This document shows, piece after piece, positions 26,463 to 34,962 of a DNA stretch of 64,000 bases; position 1 is the first letter of the stretch, and every line of letters begins with the position of its first letter. The stretch lies in NCBI RefSeq assembly GCF_001655005.1, contig NZ_LXET01000016.1:79232-143231 (forward strand), written 5' to 3'. Position numbers and translations under genes: made by a program. The DNA comes from Hafnia paralvei ATCC 29927 (lineage in GTDB: Bacteria > Pseudomonadota > Gammaproteobacteria > Enterobacterales > Enterobacteriaceae). The notes under the pieces were generated by a model. It was not told the origin of the DNA, ran no database searches, and saw only the letters and a program-made list of their open reading frames with translations.

Positions 26463-26940
26463 GGTTTCGTACGCCTAATGCACCGAAACCGACATGCACT
26501 CCGTGCAGGTACTCGAATCTCGTCATTCCGGCCTTAACGGAACGAACGGCAATCGCGAGTATTCGGGGCCAACGCAAGCGTTGTTCTTTTGCCGACGTCC
26601 CTGTCGGCGAATCCTAGCCTACATTTCTCCCTTCGGCTGAATGACAACGTGCCGGAAAAGGTCAACGTCAAAACCAAAAGATAAAATCAAAACCTTTTTT
26701 GGGTTTTAGTTTAAGTCTTGGCAGATAGAGCCGGCACGACAGGGAAGTCGTGACGGAGTTTGGGGCGCCCTAGATGGGCGATACCAAACCGGAGCGGAAA
26801 TGGCGTCTCGGATAAAAGCGCGCGAGTGCAGAGACCACGCGCAGGTGGTCTCTGCCCGTACGCCTTCACCTAGGTAACAATGGAACTTGGTATAAAAAGG
26901 CGGGCGGAACATTACACCGCAGTCTCATAAACGACAGGCG
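26463..26940. repeat. Dispersed intergenic repeat, copy B (long form, highly structured)
   Basis: 478 bp without a convincing ORF. The left end (26463-26490) is GGTTTCGTACGCCTAATGCA then CCGAAACC, an inverted repeat with a GGTTTCG/CGAAACC stem. The right end contains AACATTACACCGC and CATAAACGACAGGCG. Both ends match copy A at 1234-1374, and the left end matches copy C at 63944. Internal hairpins include TGCAC-TCC-GTGCA, ACGACAGGGAAGTCGT and a perfect 11-pair stem GCAGAGACCAC (26828-26838) / GTGGTCTCTGC (26845-26855). It lies at the boundary between the AT-rich accessory block and the core genes that follow. Confidence 0.75.
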
Positions 26941-26954
26941 AAAACACCCACCCA

Positions 26955-27548
26955 CTAACTCACACCAAGCTTCCTAGCCATTTTCTCCTCAAGCCCCGCC
27001 TTAATCACTTTCCACTCATCGTCAATAATACTGAATCGCACAGAATTGCGTTTTCGGCCATCGGGCATGATTCGTTCATGGCGAATGATGCCTTCTTGTT
27101 GGGCGCCGATGCGTAAGATCGCGGCGCGTGAGCGGGTGTTATTTTCATCGGTGGTGAACTGTACACGTACGCATTCCATCACTTCAAAGGCGTAGGTTAG
27201 AAGGAGGTATTTAGCTTCAGTATTGATGCCTGAACGTTGAAAAGATTGGCTCAGCCACGTATGGCCAATTTCCAGTTTTCGGTTGGCGCGGTCAATTTTC
27301 CAAAAACGGGTGCAACCTACGACTTTGCGGCTTGCCGCATCGATAATCACAAAGGGGATATGGCTGCCGTTGTCGCGGTTTTCGAAAGCGTGATTGAGAT
27401 ATTGATCTATGGTTTGCGGGCTTGGGATCACGGTTAATGTCATCTCCCAAAGTTGCCCGTCTGATGCAGCATCAATGATTGGCTGGCGGTGCTCCACCTG
27501 TATTGGGTGCAGCTCAACAAGTTTGCCTTTTAAGACGGGCTGTTCCAT
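26955..27548 (-). CDS. GNAT family N-acetyltransferase (RimJ/RimL-like)
   Basis: 197-residue cytoplasmic acetyltransferase. It starts GKLVELHPIQVEHRQPI, typical of the RimJ/RimL-type GNAT group. Strand 4 and the acetyl-CoA region appear as LEIGHTWLSQSFQRSGINTE followed by AKYLLLTYAFEVMECVRVQF, then the motif NTRSRAAILRIGAQQEGIIR and the ending RNSVRFSIIDDEW. The Q-R-x-G-x form of the CoA loop is somewhat degenerate (SFQRSGIN). The substrate cannot be told from sequence; relatives act on protein N-termini or small molecules. It lies 13 bp downstream of yfgD on the same strand and may be cotranscribed with it. Confidence 0.85.
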   Translation of the reverse strand: MEQPVLKGKLVELHPIQVEHRQPIIDAASDGQLWEMTLTVIPSPQTIDQYLNHAFENRDNGSHIPFVIIDAASRKVVGCTRFWKIDRANRKLEIGHTWLSQSFQRSGINTEAKYLLLTYAFEVMECVRVQFTTDENNTRSRAAILRIGAQQEGIIRHERIMPDGRKRNSVRFSIIDDEWKVIKAGLEEKMARKLGVS

Positions 27549-27561
27549 ATCAAACCTCGAA

Positions 27562-27918
27562 TTACAGGATCTCTAATATCTGCTCAGGAGGACGGCCGAT
27601 GCGCGCTTTTTTTCCCTTAACGACGATGGGACGTTCGATCAATTTAGGATGATTGACCATGGCATCGATCAATTGATCTTCCGTTAGGGATTCATCCGCC
27701 AGATTGAGTTCTTTATAGATATCTTCTTTATGGCGCATGAGCTGACGGGCGGAACTGAAACCGAGATCTTTCAACAGTGTTTTCAGCGTGGCCGCGTCTG
27801 GCGGAGTATCAAGATATTGAATAATCTGGGGTTCGATGCCTTGTTCTTGCAGCAGCGTGAGGGTTTCGCGGCTTTTGGAGCAGCGTGGGTTGTGATAAAT
27901 CGTTACTCGTTGCGTCAT
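27562..27918 (-). CDS. yfgD: ArsC-family arsenate reductase-like protein YfgD
   Basis: 118-residue thioredoxin-fold protein. The catalytic cysteine motif HNPRCSKSRET is at the N-terminus and IERPIVVKGKKARIGRPPEQ near the C-terminus carries the ArsC-family arginine and cis-proline region. It follows E. coli YfgD (119 residues) closely. The family name suggests glutaredoxin-coupled arsenate reduction, but no ars operon is nearby, so the physiological substrate is uncertain. It follows bepA by 10 bp on the same strand, as in E. coli, which implies cotranscription with the outer-membrane quality-control protease. Confidence 0.93.
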   Translation of the reverse strand: MTQRVTIYHNPRCSKSRETLTLLQEQGIEPQIIQYLDTPPDAATLKTLLKDLGFSSARQLMRHKEDIYKELNLADESLTEDQLIDAMVNHPKLIERPIVVKGKKARIGRPPEQILEIL

Positions 27919-27927
27919 GGATTTTCC

Positions 27928-29412
27928 TTAACGGCCTCCGCGTTGGTATTGCTTGAAGCGTTGTTGTAGTTGTCTAAGCTGATCGATACGCGCGTCGTAG
28001 CGAGCCTGTTTTAGGCTGCCAACGGGCATCAGTGCGCTGGCATTGCTGAGTAAGCCAATCGCCTGATCTAACTGACCTAACAGTGCCAAACTTTCAGCGC
28101 GAGCAGAAAGCTCTTCATCACGAAGGCCTTGTGCTGTGCTAGCTTGAGCGAGTAGATCCCAACCATTAGGATCATTAGGGTGCTCAAAGGTATAACGATA
28201 GAGTATCCGCGATGCTTTAGCGGCTTGGTTTCCTTCGACATAAGCGTTTGCCAGATTGATTTGCAAGACGGGCTCAGTGCGGTTTTTGGCTAACGCTTTC
28301 TCTAAACGGGCAATCGCAGTTGGTGCTTTTTTCTGCTCCAGATCGATATCTGTCATCAAGTCGATAAACCAGATGTTATCGGGCTGACTGTCAAGCAGAG
28401 GTTGTAGCATTTTTCGGGCATCATCATATTTGTTTGTTTGGCTAAATAAAATGGCACGACCATAGCGAGCGGCGGTTTGTTCGCGCACGTTGCCATTTTC
28501 CATCGCCTTGAGCACATCTTCCGTCAGGAACGTATTGCCATCTTGTCCACCGCTGTACATGCCAAGAGCGCGTACCTTCGCTAATAAATAATCTTGTGAG
28601 GACTGAACTGGGTGCGGAGGCATTTGATTAGCGCGGTTGCGTGTATCAGATAAACGACTATCGGGTAGGGGGTGAGTCAGCAAAATTTCTGGGGGCTTGG
28701 ATGAATAGCGTAGCTGATCGGATAGCTTTTGCAGAAAATTTGGCATCGCTTGCGGATCAAAACCGGATCGTTGTAGCACTTGAATGCCGATACGGTCTGC
28801 TTCTTGCTCGTTTTGCTGCGTAAAGCTGATCATATTTTGCTGGCTACCTGCCAATGTACCGCTAAGCGCAGCCATACCAGCCTGTGGGCTTGCCATTGCC
28901 AGCAAGATTGAACCGAGTGCACCGACCCATGTCAGCGGCGCAGTACGCTGCTGCTCTTCCATCGCACGTGCTAAATGGCGCTGGGTGACGTGAGAGATTT
29001 CATGCGCCATAACCGAGGCCAGTTGGCTTTCATTATCGGTATATCGGAAGAGTGCGGAGTGTAAAACAACGTTGCCTCCGAAGAAGGCGAAGGCGTTGAT
29101 TTCGTCGTTACGAACCAAATAGAAGTGAAACGGTGTGCGTACCGAGTTAGCATGAGCGACCAGCCTTGCGCCGAGCCCATTGATATACTCCATCAAAAGT
29201 GGATCGTTGATCAGCGGTGTACTAGCGCGCAACTGACGCACATAAAAATCACCCATCGCCAGCTCTTGGTTAATACTCAGCGTGTTTCCCGCAGTTGTAC
29301 CAATGTCAGGCAGTTGGTCATCGCTAGGATCTGCTTTGCTTGGCATTGAGCCAGTGAGCAATAGCCCAGCAACTATCGTTGCGATAACCGATGTTTTAAA
29401 CCGAGAAGTCAT
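27928..29412 (-). CDS. bepA: Periplasmic metalloprotease/chaperone BepA
   Basis: Periplasmic M48-family zinc metalloprotease that helps LptD assemble and degrades misassembled outer-membrane proteins. It has a signal peptide (ending near SKA-DPSDDQ), zinc motif VMAHEISHVTQRH, the downstream ligand Glu in QQNEQEADRIG, and a C-terminal TPR region from about residue 310 (repeats such as NANLANAYVEGNQAAKASRI-type helices). About 494 residues against 487 in E. coli. I chose the ATG at 29412 because it aligns with the E. coli start and has GGAA ahead; an in-frame ATG at 29427 is possible. It is divergent from perM and heads bepA-yfgD. Confidence 0.95.
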   Translation of the reverse strand: MTSRFKTSVIATIVAGLLLTGSMPSKADPSDDQLPDIGTTAGNTLSINQELAMGDFYVRQLRASTPLINDPLLMEYINGLGARLVAHANSVRTPFHFYLVRNDEINAFAFFGGNVVLHSALFRYTDNESQLASVMAHEISHVTQRHLARAMEEQQRTAPLTWVGALGSILLAMASPQAGMAALSGTLAGSQQNMISFTQQNEQEADRIGIQVLQRSGFDPQAMPNFLQKLSDQLRYSSKPPEILLTHPLPDSRLSDTRNRANQMPPHPVQSSQDYLLAKVRALGMYSGGQDGNTFLTEDVLKAMENGNVREQTAARYGRAILFSQTNKYDDARKMLQPLLDSQPDNIWFIDLMTDIDLEQKKAPTAIARLEKALAKNRTEPVLQINLANAYVEGNQAAKASRILYRYTFEHPNDPNGWDLLAQASTAQGLRDEELSARAESLALLGQLDQAIGLLSNASALMPVGSLKQARYDARIDQLRQLQQRFKQYQRGGR

Positions 29413-29790
29413 ACGTGACAGTTCCATTCAGTTTCATCTGGTGAAAGCGTTAATCAATGGGATACAACGCATTTGTAAGAGTCAGTCATGGCATTTTTGA
29501 CACTAAACCCCGATAAGAGTTCTTCTTAACTTTGTCACACTCAATTACACTCATTCCACAAATGAATATACCCGCTAACATGAAATTTTTGGGTATGCGC
29601 CCATTTTCAAGCGTGATCCTGTGTTGAGAATGGCGAAGTTTCTTGCTTGTTGGCTTATTCTGCCACCATAGCCTGATGGACTCCATGTCCTCATGACAGC
29701 AAAAATTATCATTTTACGTTATTGGCGATTTTTGCCAGCTCTTTTCAAGGATAAGAACTACACGTTTGTGCAGCTTAAGGAGTGACCCGC
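29413..29790. other. Divergent bepA-perM intergenic region
   Basis: About 378 bp between divergent genes. No supported ORF or strong repeat is visible. It should hold both promoters. The perM start is fixed by an AAGGAG ribosome-binding site at 29777-29782. Confidence 0.5.
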
Positions 29791-30855
29791 ATGCTTGATA
29801 TGTTAATGCAGTGGTATCGGAGACGATTTACCGATCCGCAGGCAGTAGCATTGCTGACGATCCTGCTAGTCGGTTTTTGTATCATCTATTTTTTCAACGG
29901 AATACTTGCTCCGTTGCTGGTGGCGATTGTTTTAGCCTATCTGCTCGAGTGGCCAACGCATAAACTGCAATTAATCGGCTTCTCTCGAGTATGGGCAGTG
30001 ATTGCTGTACTCATTGTGTTTGGCGGAATTACCTTGCTGTCGGTCTTTGTCATTGCTCCTGCGGTATGGCAGCAGGGATTTAATTTGATGGCTGACATGC
30101 CCAAAATGGTCACTCGTTTCTATGAGTTTGCCGCCACACTGCCTAGTCGCTATCCGGCGCTGGTGGATGCGGGGATTATCGATATGGTCGTCGAAAATAT
30201 TCGCGCCAAAATGGCGGTGATGGGGGAGTCGGTGGTGAAATTATCACTGGCGTCGCTAGTAGGACTTCTTACATTAGCGATCTATCTGATTCTCGTGCCT
30301 TTGATGGTGTTTTTCCTGTTAAAGGATAAAGAGCAGATGCTGAATGCTGTACGTCGAGTATTGCCTCGCGACCGTGGTTTAGCAGGGCAGGTATGGATTG
30401 AGATGAACCAGCAAATCACCAACTATATTCGAGGCAAAGTGCTCGAAATGGTGGTGGTCGGTATTGCGACCTATCTGGTGTTTCTGGTTGTTGATTTGCA
30501 TTATGCATTGTTGCTGGCGGTATTGGTTGGATTTTCAGTTTTAATCCCCTATATCGGTGCAGTGCTGGTGACCATTCCGGTGGTTATTGTGGCGCTGTTC
30601 CAGTGGGGGCTGGGTGCGGATTTCTGGACGCTGTTTATTGCCTATCTGGTGGTGCAGGGGCTAGACGGGAATTTATTGGTGCCTTTGCTGTTCTCCGAAG
30701 CGGTCAACTTGCATCCGCTAGTGATCATTCTTTCGGTGATTATCTTTGGCGGCCTGTGGGGCTTCTGGGGCGTATTTTTTGCTATCCCGCTGGCGACCCT
30801 AGTGAAAGCCGTCATTCATGCGTGGCCAGATGAGTTTATCTCGGAAGCGGATTAA
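29791..30855 (+). CDS. perM: AI-2E family transporter/permease PerM
   Basis: Polytopic inner-membrane protein of 354 residues (E. coli PerM/YfgO 353). It starts MLDMLMQWYRRRFTDP and has about seven or eight membrane segments, including pairs at about 20-60 and 65-85 and the C-terminal group around 215-335. Family landmarks are LVPLMVFFLLKDKEQMLNAV, QQITNYIRGK and LDGNLLVPLLFSEAVNLHP. The AI-2E exporter family includes proteins proposed to move autoinducer-2 and others linked to Na+/H+ exchange; the substrate of PerM is not established. ATG at 29791 is preferred over the upstream GTG at 29782 because AAGGAG is correctly spaced for it. Confidence 0.93.
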   Translation: MLDMLMQWYRRRFTDPQAVALLTILLVGFCIIYFFNGILAPLLVAIVLAYLLEWPTHKLQLIGFSRVWAVIAVLIVFGGITLLSVFVIAPAVWQQGFNLMADMPKMVTRFYEFAATLPSRYPALVDAGIIDMVVENIRAKMAVMGESVVKLSLASLVGLLTLAIYLILVPLMVFFLLKDKEQMLNAVRRVLPRDRGLAGQVWIEMNQQITNYIRGKVLEMVVVGIATYLVFLVVDLHYALLLAVLVGFSVLIPYIGAVLVTIPVVIVALFQWGLGADFWTLFIAYLVVQGLDGNLLVPLLFSEAVNLHPLVIILSVIIFGGLWGFWGVFFAIPLATLVKAVIHAWPDEFISEAD

Positions 30856-30869
30856 TCATTGAGCTAAGA

Positions 30870-30905
30870 AAAAACAACGCCCTGCATGTGCAGGGCGTTG
30901 ACGTT
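30870..30905. terminator. Bidirectional terminator between perM and bcp
   Basis: CAACGCCCTGCA (30875-30886) and TGCAGGGCGTTG (30889-30900) form a perfect 12-pair stem. A-rich sequence precedes it (AAGAAAAAA, which serves as a U-tract for bcp) and GACGTTTT follows it for perM. The genes are convergent. Confidence 0.88.
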
Positions 30906-30922
30906 TTATGACGGCGGATGAG

Positions 30923-31393
30923 TTAGCCGTTATTTTTTACATAGTCCAGTACGATGTCGTGGTGGTTACTGGTTTTGAAATCGTCAAATACGTGCTGAAC
31001 TTTGCCTTCTTCATCAATCAGGAAGCTGATGCGATGAATGCCGTCATAGGTTTTACCCATAAAGGTTTTTTCGCCCCAGACACCAAACTCTTCAGCGACT
31101 TTGTGATCTTCATCAGACAGCAATGTGAAGTTAAGAACTTCTTTTTCTACAAAGCGGGAAAGTTTTTCAGGTTTATCAGTGCTAATACCTAACACTTCTA
31201 CACCCATTTTTTTCAATTCATCCATATTGTCGCGCAGGCCACAGGCTTGAACTGTACAACCTGGAGTCATGGCTTTTGGATAAAAATAGACTAAAACTTT
31301 CTGACCTTGGAAGTCGGCCAAGCTGATTTGCTCACCATCTTGATCTAACAGGGTAAATTTAGGAGCGATGCTACCGGCTTTCAATGGGCTCAT
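30923..31393 (-). CDS. bcp: Thioredoxin-dependent thiol peroxidase Bcp
   Basis: 156-residue cytoplasmic peroxiredoxin of the PrxQ/Bcp type, reducing hydroperoxides with electrons from thioredoxin. The peroxidatic Cys46 in the PGCT motif (AMTPGCTVQACGLRD) and the resolving Cys51 five residues on are both present. The conserved Arg and hydrophobic pocket (GISTDKPEKLSRFVEKE and LLSDEDHKVAEEFGVW) are intact. The start overlaps the gcvR stop by one base (TAATG), giving a coupled gcvR-bcp operon as in E. coli. It ends at a strong bidirectional terminator. Confidence 0.97.
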   Translation of the reverse strand: MSPLKAGSIAPKFTLLDQDGEQISLADFQGQKVLVYFYPKAMTPGCTVQACGLRDNMDELKKMGVEVLGISTDKPEKLSRFVEKEVLNFTLLSDEDHKVAEEFGVWGEKTFMGKTYDGIHRISFLIDEEGKVQHVFDDFKTSNHHDIVLDYVKNNG

Positions 31394-31971
31394 TACTGCT
31401 CTCCGTCTTTATCTTCATGCAGGGAATAGTTCACGACGTTAATACTGCCCTGTGCGCTGAGTTCTGTACAGAGCTTCTCGAAAGCTTGTTCAATACTTTC
31501 TGCATCTTGGCTTGCAGGGCTATGTGCTGTGATTTGAATATACAGCTTTGGTGCTGCTGAATCTTGGCTTAATTGTGTCTTGGACACCAGCTCGGCGATG
31601 TTCATATGGTGCGAATCAAATAAGTCGGTGAAGCGCTCAATGATGTGCGGAGAATCTTTTACCTCAACCTGTACCCAAACGGTGGCTGGCATGGTTGGAC
31701 GTTCATGCCATGTTGTACGCTTCATTACGATCAGCAAATCCATTTCGACACCTTTTAGCGGCAGAGTGGATTCAATCAGCGTGATAGCGTTCCAGCTACC
31801 CGAGAGCAGCATAATAAAAGTGAACTCTTCGCCCAACATTGCCAAACGGCTATCTTCAATATTACACCCGCAGCTACTGACATGGCGGGTGATGTTATTA
31901 ACGATACCGGGGCGATCTGCACCTAAGGCGGTGATGACTAAATAGTGTTGATTGGGCTGTGGCAAGAGCAT
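31393..31971 (-). CDS. gcvR: Glycine cleavage system transcriptional repressor GcvR
   Basis: 192-residue protein with two ACT domains (about 8-80 and 95-175), for example HYLVITALGADRPGIVNNIT and VQVEVKDSPHIIERFTDLFD. In E. coli GcvR binds GcvA and, in the absence of glycine, keeps the gcvTHP operon repressed; it has no DNA-binding domain, consistent with what is seen. Sequence agreement with E. coli GcvR is high (ITRHVSSCGCNIEDSRLAML). It is divergent from dapA with 137 bp between starts and overlaps bcp by one base. Confidence 0.96.
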   Translation of the reverse strand: MLLPQPNQHYLVITALGADRPGIVNNITRHVSSCGCNIEDSRLAMLGEEFTFIMLLSGSWNAITLIESTLPLKGVEMDLLIVMKRTTWHERPTMPATVWVQVEVKDSPHIIERFTDLFDSHHMNIAELVSKTQLSQDSAAPKLYIQITAHSPASQDAESIEQAFEKLCTELSAQGSINVVNYSLHEDKDGEQ

Positions 31972-32108
31972 TCTTCCTGACTTTGTGATGGTATCCCAAG
32001 GTAAACATAAAAAAAACGGCTCGACAAGCAGTTAGCACATAGATGTTTACTTGCTTTGCGATCGCTTTCAAAAGTACCATGAGGAACCTGTTTGTGGAGG
32101 GACTGTCA

Positions 32109-32990
32109 ATGTTCACGGGAAGTATTGTTGCGCTGGTTACGCCGATGGATGACAAAGGTCAGGTCGATCGCGCTAGCTTGAAGAAATTGATTGATTATCA
32201 TGTGGCCAGCGGGACATCTGCGATAGTGTCCGTGGGAACCACCGGCGAATCTGCCACCTTAAACCACGACGAACATGTCGATGTGGTGTTACAGACGCTG
32301 GATCTTGCTGATGGCAGAATCCCTGTAATCGCAGGCGCTGGAGCAAATGCGACCGCGGAAGCGATTGCGTTGACTGAGCGTTTTAATAATACGGGCGTAG
32401 TGGGTTGCCTGACGGTAACACCGTATTACAATAAGCCAATGCAGGAAGGTCTGTTCCAGCATTTTAAAGCAATTGCGGAACATACTGATTTACCACAAAT
32501 TTTATATAACGTACCTTCGCGTACGGGATGCGATATGTTGCCAGAAACCATTGCGCGTCTGGCAGAAATCAAAAATATTATTGCTGTAAAAGAAGCGACC
32601 GGGAACTTAAGTCGTGTTAGTCAGATCCAAGAACTGGTCAACGACGATAGCTTTATTTTGCTAAGCGGCGATGACGCAACGGCTCTGGACTTTATGCAAC
32701 TGGGTGGTCAGGGCGTTATTTCTGTCACAGCAAACGTTGCTGCGCGTGAAATGGCTGAACTCTGTAAGCTGGCAGCCGATGGCGATTTTGCTAAGGCTCG
32801 TAAGCTGAACCAGCGTTTAATGGCGCTGCATCAACAGTTATTTGTAGAAGCAAATCCGATACCGGTGAAATGGGCCTGTAAGGTATTGGGATTGATAGCA
32901 ACCGACACGATGCGTTTACCAATGACGCCAATTAGCGATAAGGCTCGCCCTGTCGTAGAACAAGCGCTAAAACACGTCGGCTTGCTGTAA
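32109..32990 (+). CDS. dapA: 4-hydroxy-tetrahydrodipicolinate synthase DapA
   Basis: Condenses pyruvate and aspartate semialdehyde, the first committed step to diaminopimelate and lysine. It has Thr44-Thr45 in SVGTTGESATL, Tyr133-type residue in LYNVPSRTG, the Schiff-base lysine in AVKEATGNLSRV and GDDATALDFM. At 293 residues it is the usual length. The reading frame is open upstream to 32043, but ATG at 32109 (MFTGSIVALVTPMDD) matches E. coli and has GGAGGG seven bases before it. bamC follows after 16 bp, the conserved dapA-bamC operon. dapE, acting later in the same pathway, is about 11 kb downstream. Confidence 0.98.
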   Translation: MFTGSIVALVTPMDDKGQVDRASLKKLIDYHVASGTSAIVSVGTTGESATLNHDEHVDVVLQTLDLADGRIPVIAGAGANATAEAIALTERFNNTGVVGCLTVTPYYNKPMQEGLFQHFKAIAEHTDLPQILYNVPSRTGCDMLPETIARLAEIKNIIAVKEATGNLSRVSQIQELVNDDSFILLSGDDATALDFMQLGGQGVISVTANVAAREMAELCKLAADGDFAKARKLNQRLMALHQQLFVEANPIPVKWACKVLGLIATDTMRLPMTPISDKARPVVEQALKHVGLL

Positions 32991-33006
32991 CTCTTAGGGA
33001 GATTGA

Positions 33007-34059
33007 ATGGCTTACTCAGTACAAAAGTCGGCGGTAGCGACTGTCGTCGGCATTTCTTTGGTCATGATGCTGTCTGCATGCTCGACCGATCAGCGCTATA
33101 AGCGTCAGGTGAGCGGCGATGAGGCCTATCTTGATGCGACGACGTTGTCCGAATTGAAAACACCTGCGGGTATGATTTTGCCGGTGCAAAATGGAACCTA
33201 CGATGTTCGCTTGGCCACGGCTAAAGGTGAAGTGGGTAAAGCGTTGGATATTCGACCACCAGCACAGCCTTTGGCTTTGTTGAACGGCTCTCGCGGTCAG
33301 TTTGTTAACGGCGCTGCCATTGTGTTGGTTGAGAGTACTCCAGGGGCGAGTAGCCTTTGGACTCAGGTGACACAAGCGGTTCAAGGGCTGAACTACCCGA
33401 TTGCTAGCCGCAATGATGCAGGTCAGACGTTGACGACAGACTGGATTAGTTTCCAGCGTGGTGATGAGGACGTCCAGTATGAAGGCCGTTATCAGATCTC
33501 TGTGCAACCACAAGGCTATCAGACTGCGGTTGTCGTGAAATCTTTGGGTTTGAAGCAGGGTGAAACTGCGATCAGTGAGGATTCTCAAACACAGCGTTAT
33601 GCGGTTTCTGTACTGAATAACGTCGTCAGCGGCTTGGATAAATATCAGACCGATCAGGCTAATGCGCGTGCCAACCGTCAGGTCGGGGATATTGACGTGC
33701 AGAGCGGTGCGGATGATACGGGCTTGCCTGTTTTGATTGCACGTGCGCCTTATACTGCCGTCTGGGATCGCTTACCATCCACGCTTGAGCTGATTGGCAT
33801 GAAAGTGACCGATCGTAGCCGTCCACAGGGGACTATTTCTGTCACGTACAAATCTATCAGCAGCAGTAGCTGGGATGATTTGGGCGCGAAAGATCCAGAA
33901 CTCAAAGAAGGCGATTACAAGATTCAGGTGGGTGACTTAGATAACCGTACCAGCTTACAATTCTTAGACAGCAAAGGCGCTCCATTGACTCAGTCGCAGA
34001 ATGATGCGCTGGTCAGTGTGTTCCAAGCCGCTTTTTCTAAGTCAAATGTAAGTAAGTAG
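33007..34059 (+). CDS. bamC: Outer-membrane assembly lipoprotein BamC
   Basis: Lipoprotein component of the BAM complex that inserts beta-barrel proteins into the outer membrane. A signal peptide with lipobox LSAC places the lipidated cysteine at residue 25. It is followed by the unstructured region that contacts BamD (STDQRYKRQVSGDEAYL), then two helix-grip domains (about 100-215 and 230-345). Its 350 residues compare with 344 in E. coli. Second gene of dapA-bamC; a hairpin terminator follows at 34081. In this genome the zir-like, autotransporter and usher proteins are all potential BAM clients. Confidence 0.96.
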   Translation: MAYSVQKSAVATVVGISLVMMLSACSTDQRYKRQVSGDEAYLDATTLSELKTPAGMILPVQNGTYDVRLATAKGEVGKALDIRPPAQPLALLNGSRGQFVNGAAIVLVESTPGASSLWTQVTQAVQGLNYPIASRNDAGQTLTTDWISFQRGDEDVQYEGRYQISVQPQGYQTAVVVKSLGLKQGETAISEDSQTQRYAVSVLNNVVSGLDKYQTDQANARANRQVGDIDVQSGADDTGLPVLIARAPYTAVWDRLPSTLELIGMKVTDRSRPQGTISVTYKSISSSSWDDLGAKDPELKEGDYKIQVGDLDNRTSLQFLDSKGAPLTQSQNDALVSVFQAAFSKSNVSK

Positions 34060-34080
34060 CTAACAACCGTTAGTAAAGAC

Positions 34081-34106
34081 AAAAAGGGGCTTCGGCCTCT
34101 TTTTTA
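34081..34106 (+). terminator. Terminator of dapA-bamC
   Basis: AAAAAGGGGC, loop TTCG, GCCTCTTTTTT: a stem with a TTCG tetraloop, one G-T wobble pair, and a T-tract. It lies 22 bp after the bamC stop. Confidence 0.85.
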
Positions 34107-34121
34107 TTTCATTTTTTTAAT

Positions 34122-34147
34122 GCGCAATCGTTTGGCTGGCGTATAAT
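34122..34147 (+). promoter_or_regulatory. Candidate PurR operator and -10 element of purC
   Basis: GCGCAATCGTTTGGCT (34122-34137) matches the PurR consensus ACGCAAACGTTTTCGT at 11 of 16 positions, including the central CGTTT. It lies directly upstream of a perfect TATAAT (34142-34147). E. coli purC is PurR-repressed, so the assignment fits. Confidence 0.6.
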
Positions 34148-34223
34148 GCCCCTAAATTGATGCGCTTTAACCTAAAGCTGCGGATTTCAGTTCTCGTGTT
34201 CCTAAACCTATGGAGTAAGCAAA

Positions 34224-34937
34224 ATGCAAAAGCTCGCTGAGTTGTATCGCGGCAAGGCAAAAACCGTGTATACCACTGAAAACCCGGATTTGCTGATTCT
34301 TGAGTTCCGAAATGATACATCAGCACTGGACGGCCAGCGCATTGAGCAGTTTGATCGTAAGGGTATGGTGAATAACAAATTTAACCATTTCATCATGAGC
34401 AAGTTGGAAGAGGCGGGGATCCCAACCCAGATGGAACGCTTACTTTCTGACACCGAGGTTTTGGTTAAAAAACTGGATATGGTTCCGGTTGAATGTGTGA
34501 TCCGCAACCGCGCAGCGGGCTCTCTGGTTAAGCGCTTAGGCATCGAAGAAGGGACGCCACTGAATCCACCACTTTTCGATTTATTCCTGAAAAATGATGC
34601 GATGCATGACCCGATGGTGAATGAATCATACTGCCGTACCTTTGGTTGGGTGAGCGACGAAAATCTGGCCACAATGAAAGCGCTGAGCTACAAAGTTAAC
34701 GATGTGCTGAGCAAAATTTTTGGTGATGCGGGCTTAATCCTCGTCGATTTCAAACTTGAATTCGGCTTGTTTAAAGGTCAGGTCGTGCTTGGTGATGAGT
34801 TCTCTCCAGACGGCAGCCGTTTGTGGGATAAAGAAACTCTGAACAAGATGGATAAAGATCGCTATCGCCAGAGCTTAGGTGGTTTGATCGAGGCTTACGA
34901 AGAAGTTGCGCATCGTATTGGTGTAAAATTAGACTAA
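34224..34937 (+). CDS. purC: Phosphoribosylaminoimidazole-succinocarboxamide synthase PurC
   Basis: SAICAR synthase, which joins aspartate to CAIR using ATP in purine biosynthesis. At 237 residues it is identical in length to E. coli PurC and begins MQKLAELYRGKAKTVYTTEN. The SAICAR synthetase signatures are visible: PVECVIRNRAAGSLVKRLG and LVDFKLEFGLFKGQVVLGDE. It is monocistronic here, with its own promoter (TATAAT at 34142) and a candidate PurR site. The terminator region downstream is duplicated around a structured insert, described separately. Confidence 0.98.
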   Translation: MQKLAELYRGKAKTVYTTENPDLLILEFRNDTSALDGQRIEQFDRKGMVNNKFNHFIMSKLEEAGIPTQMERLLSDTEVLVKKLDMVPVECVIRNRAAGSLVKRLGIEEGTPLNPPLFDLFLKNDAMHDPMVNESYCRTFGWVSDENLATMKALSYKVNDVLSKIFGDAGLILVDFKLEFGLFKGQVVLGDEFSPDGSRLWDKETLNKMDKDRYRQSLGGLIEAYEEVAHRIGVKLD

Positions 34938-34962
34938 TCTTCAAAGCTACTATTTGAATAAA

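Noticed and set aside
26463..26940. Short frames inside dispersed repeat copy B
   Set aside because: They are under 75 codons, run through hairpins, overlap on both strands and show no ribosome-binding site or domain; the region is better described as a structured repeat.
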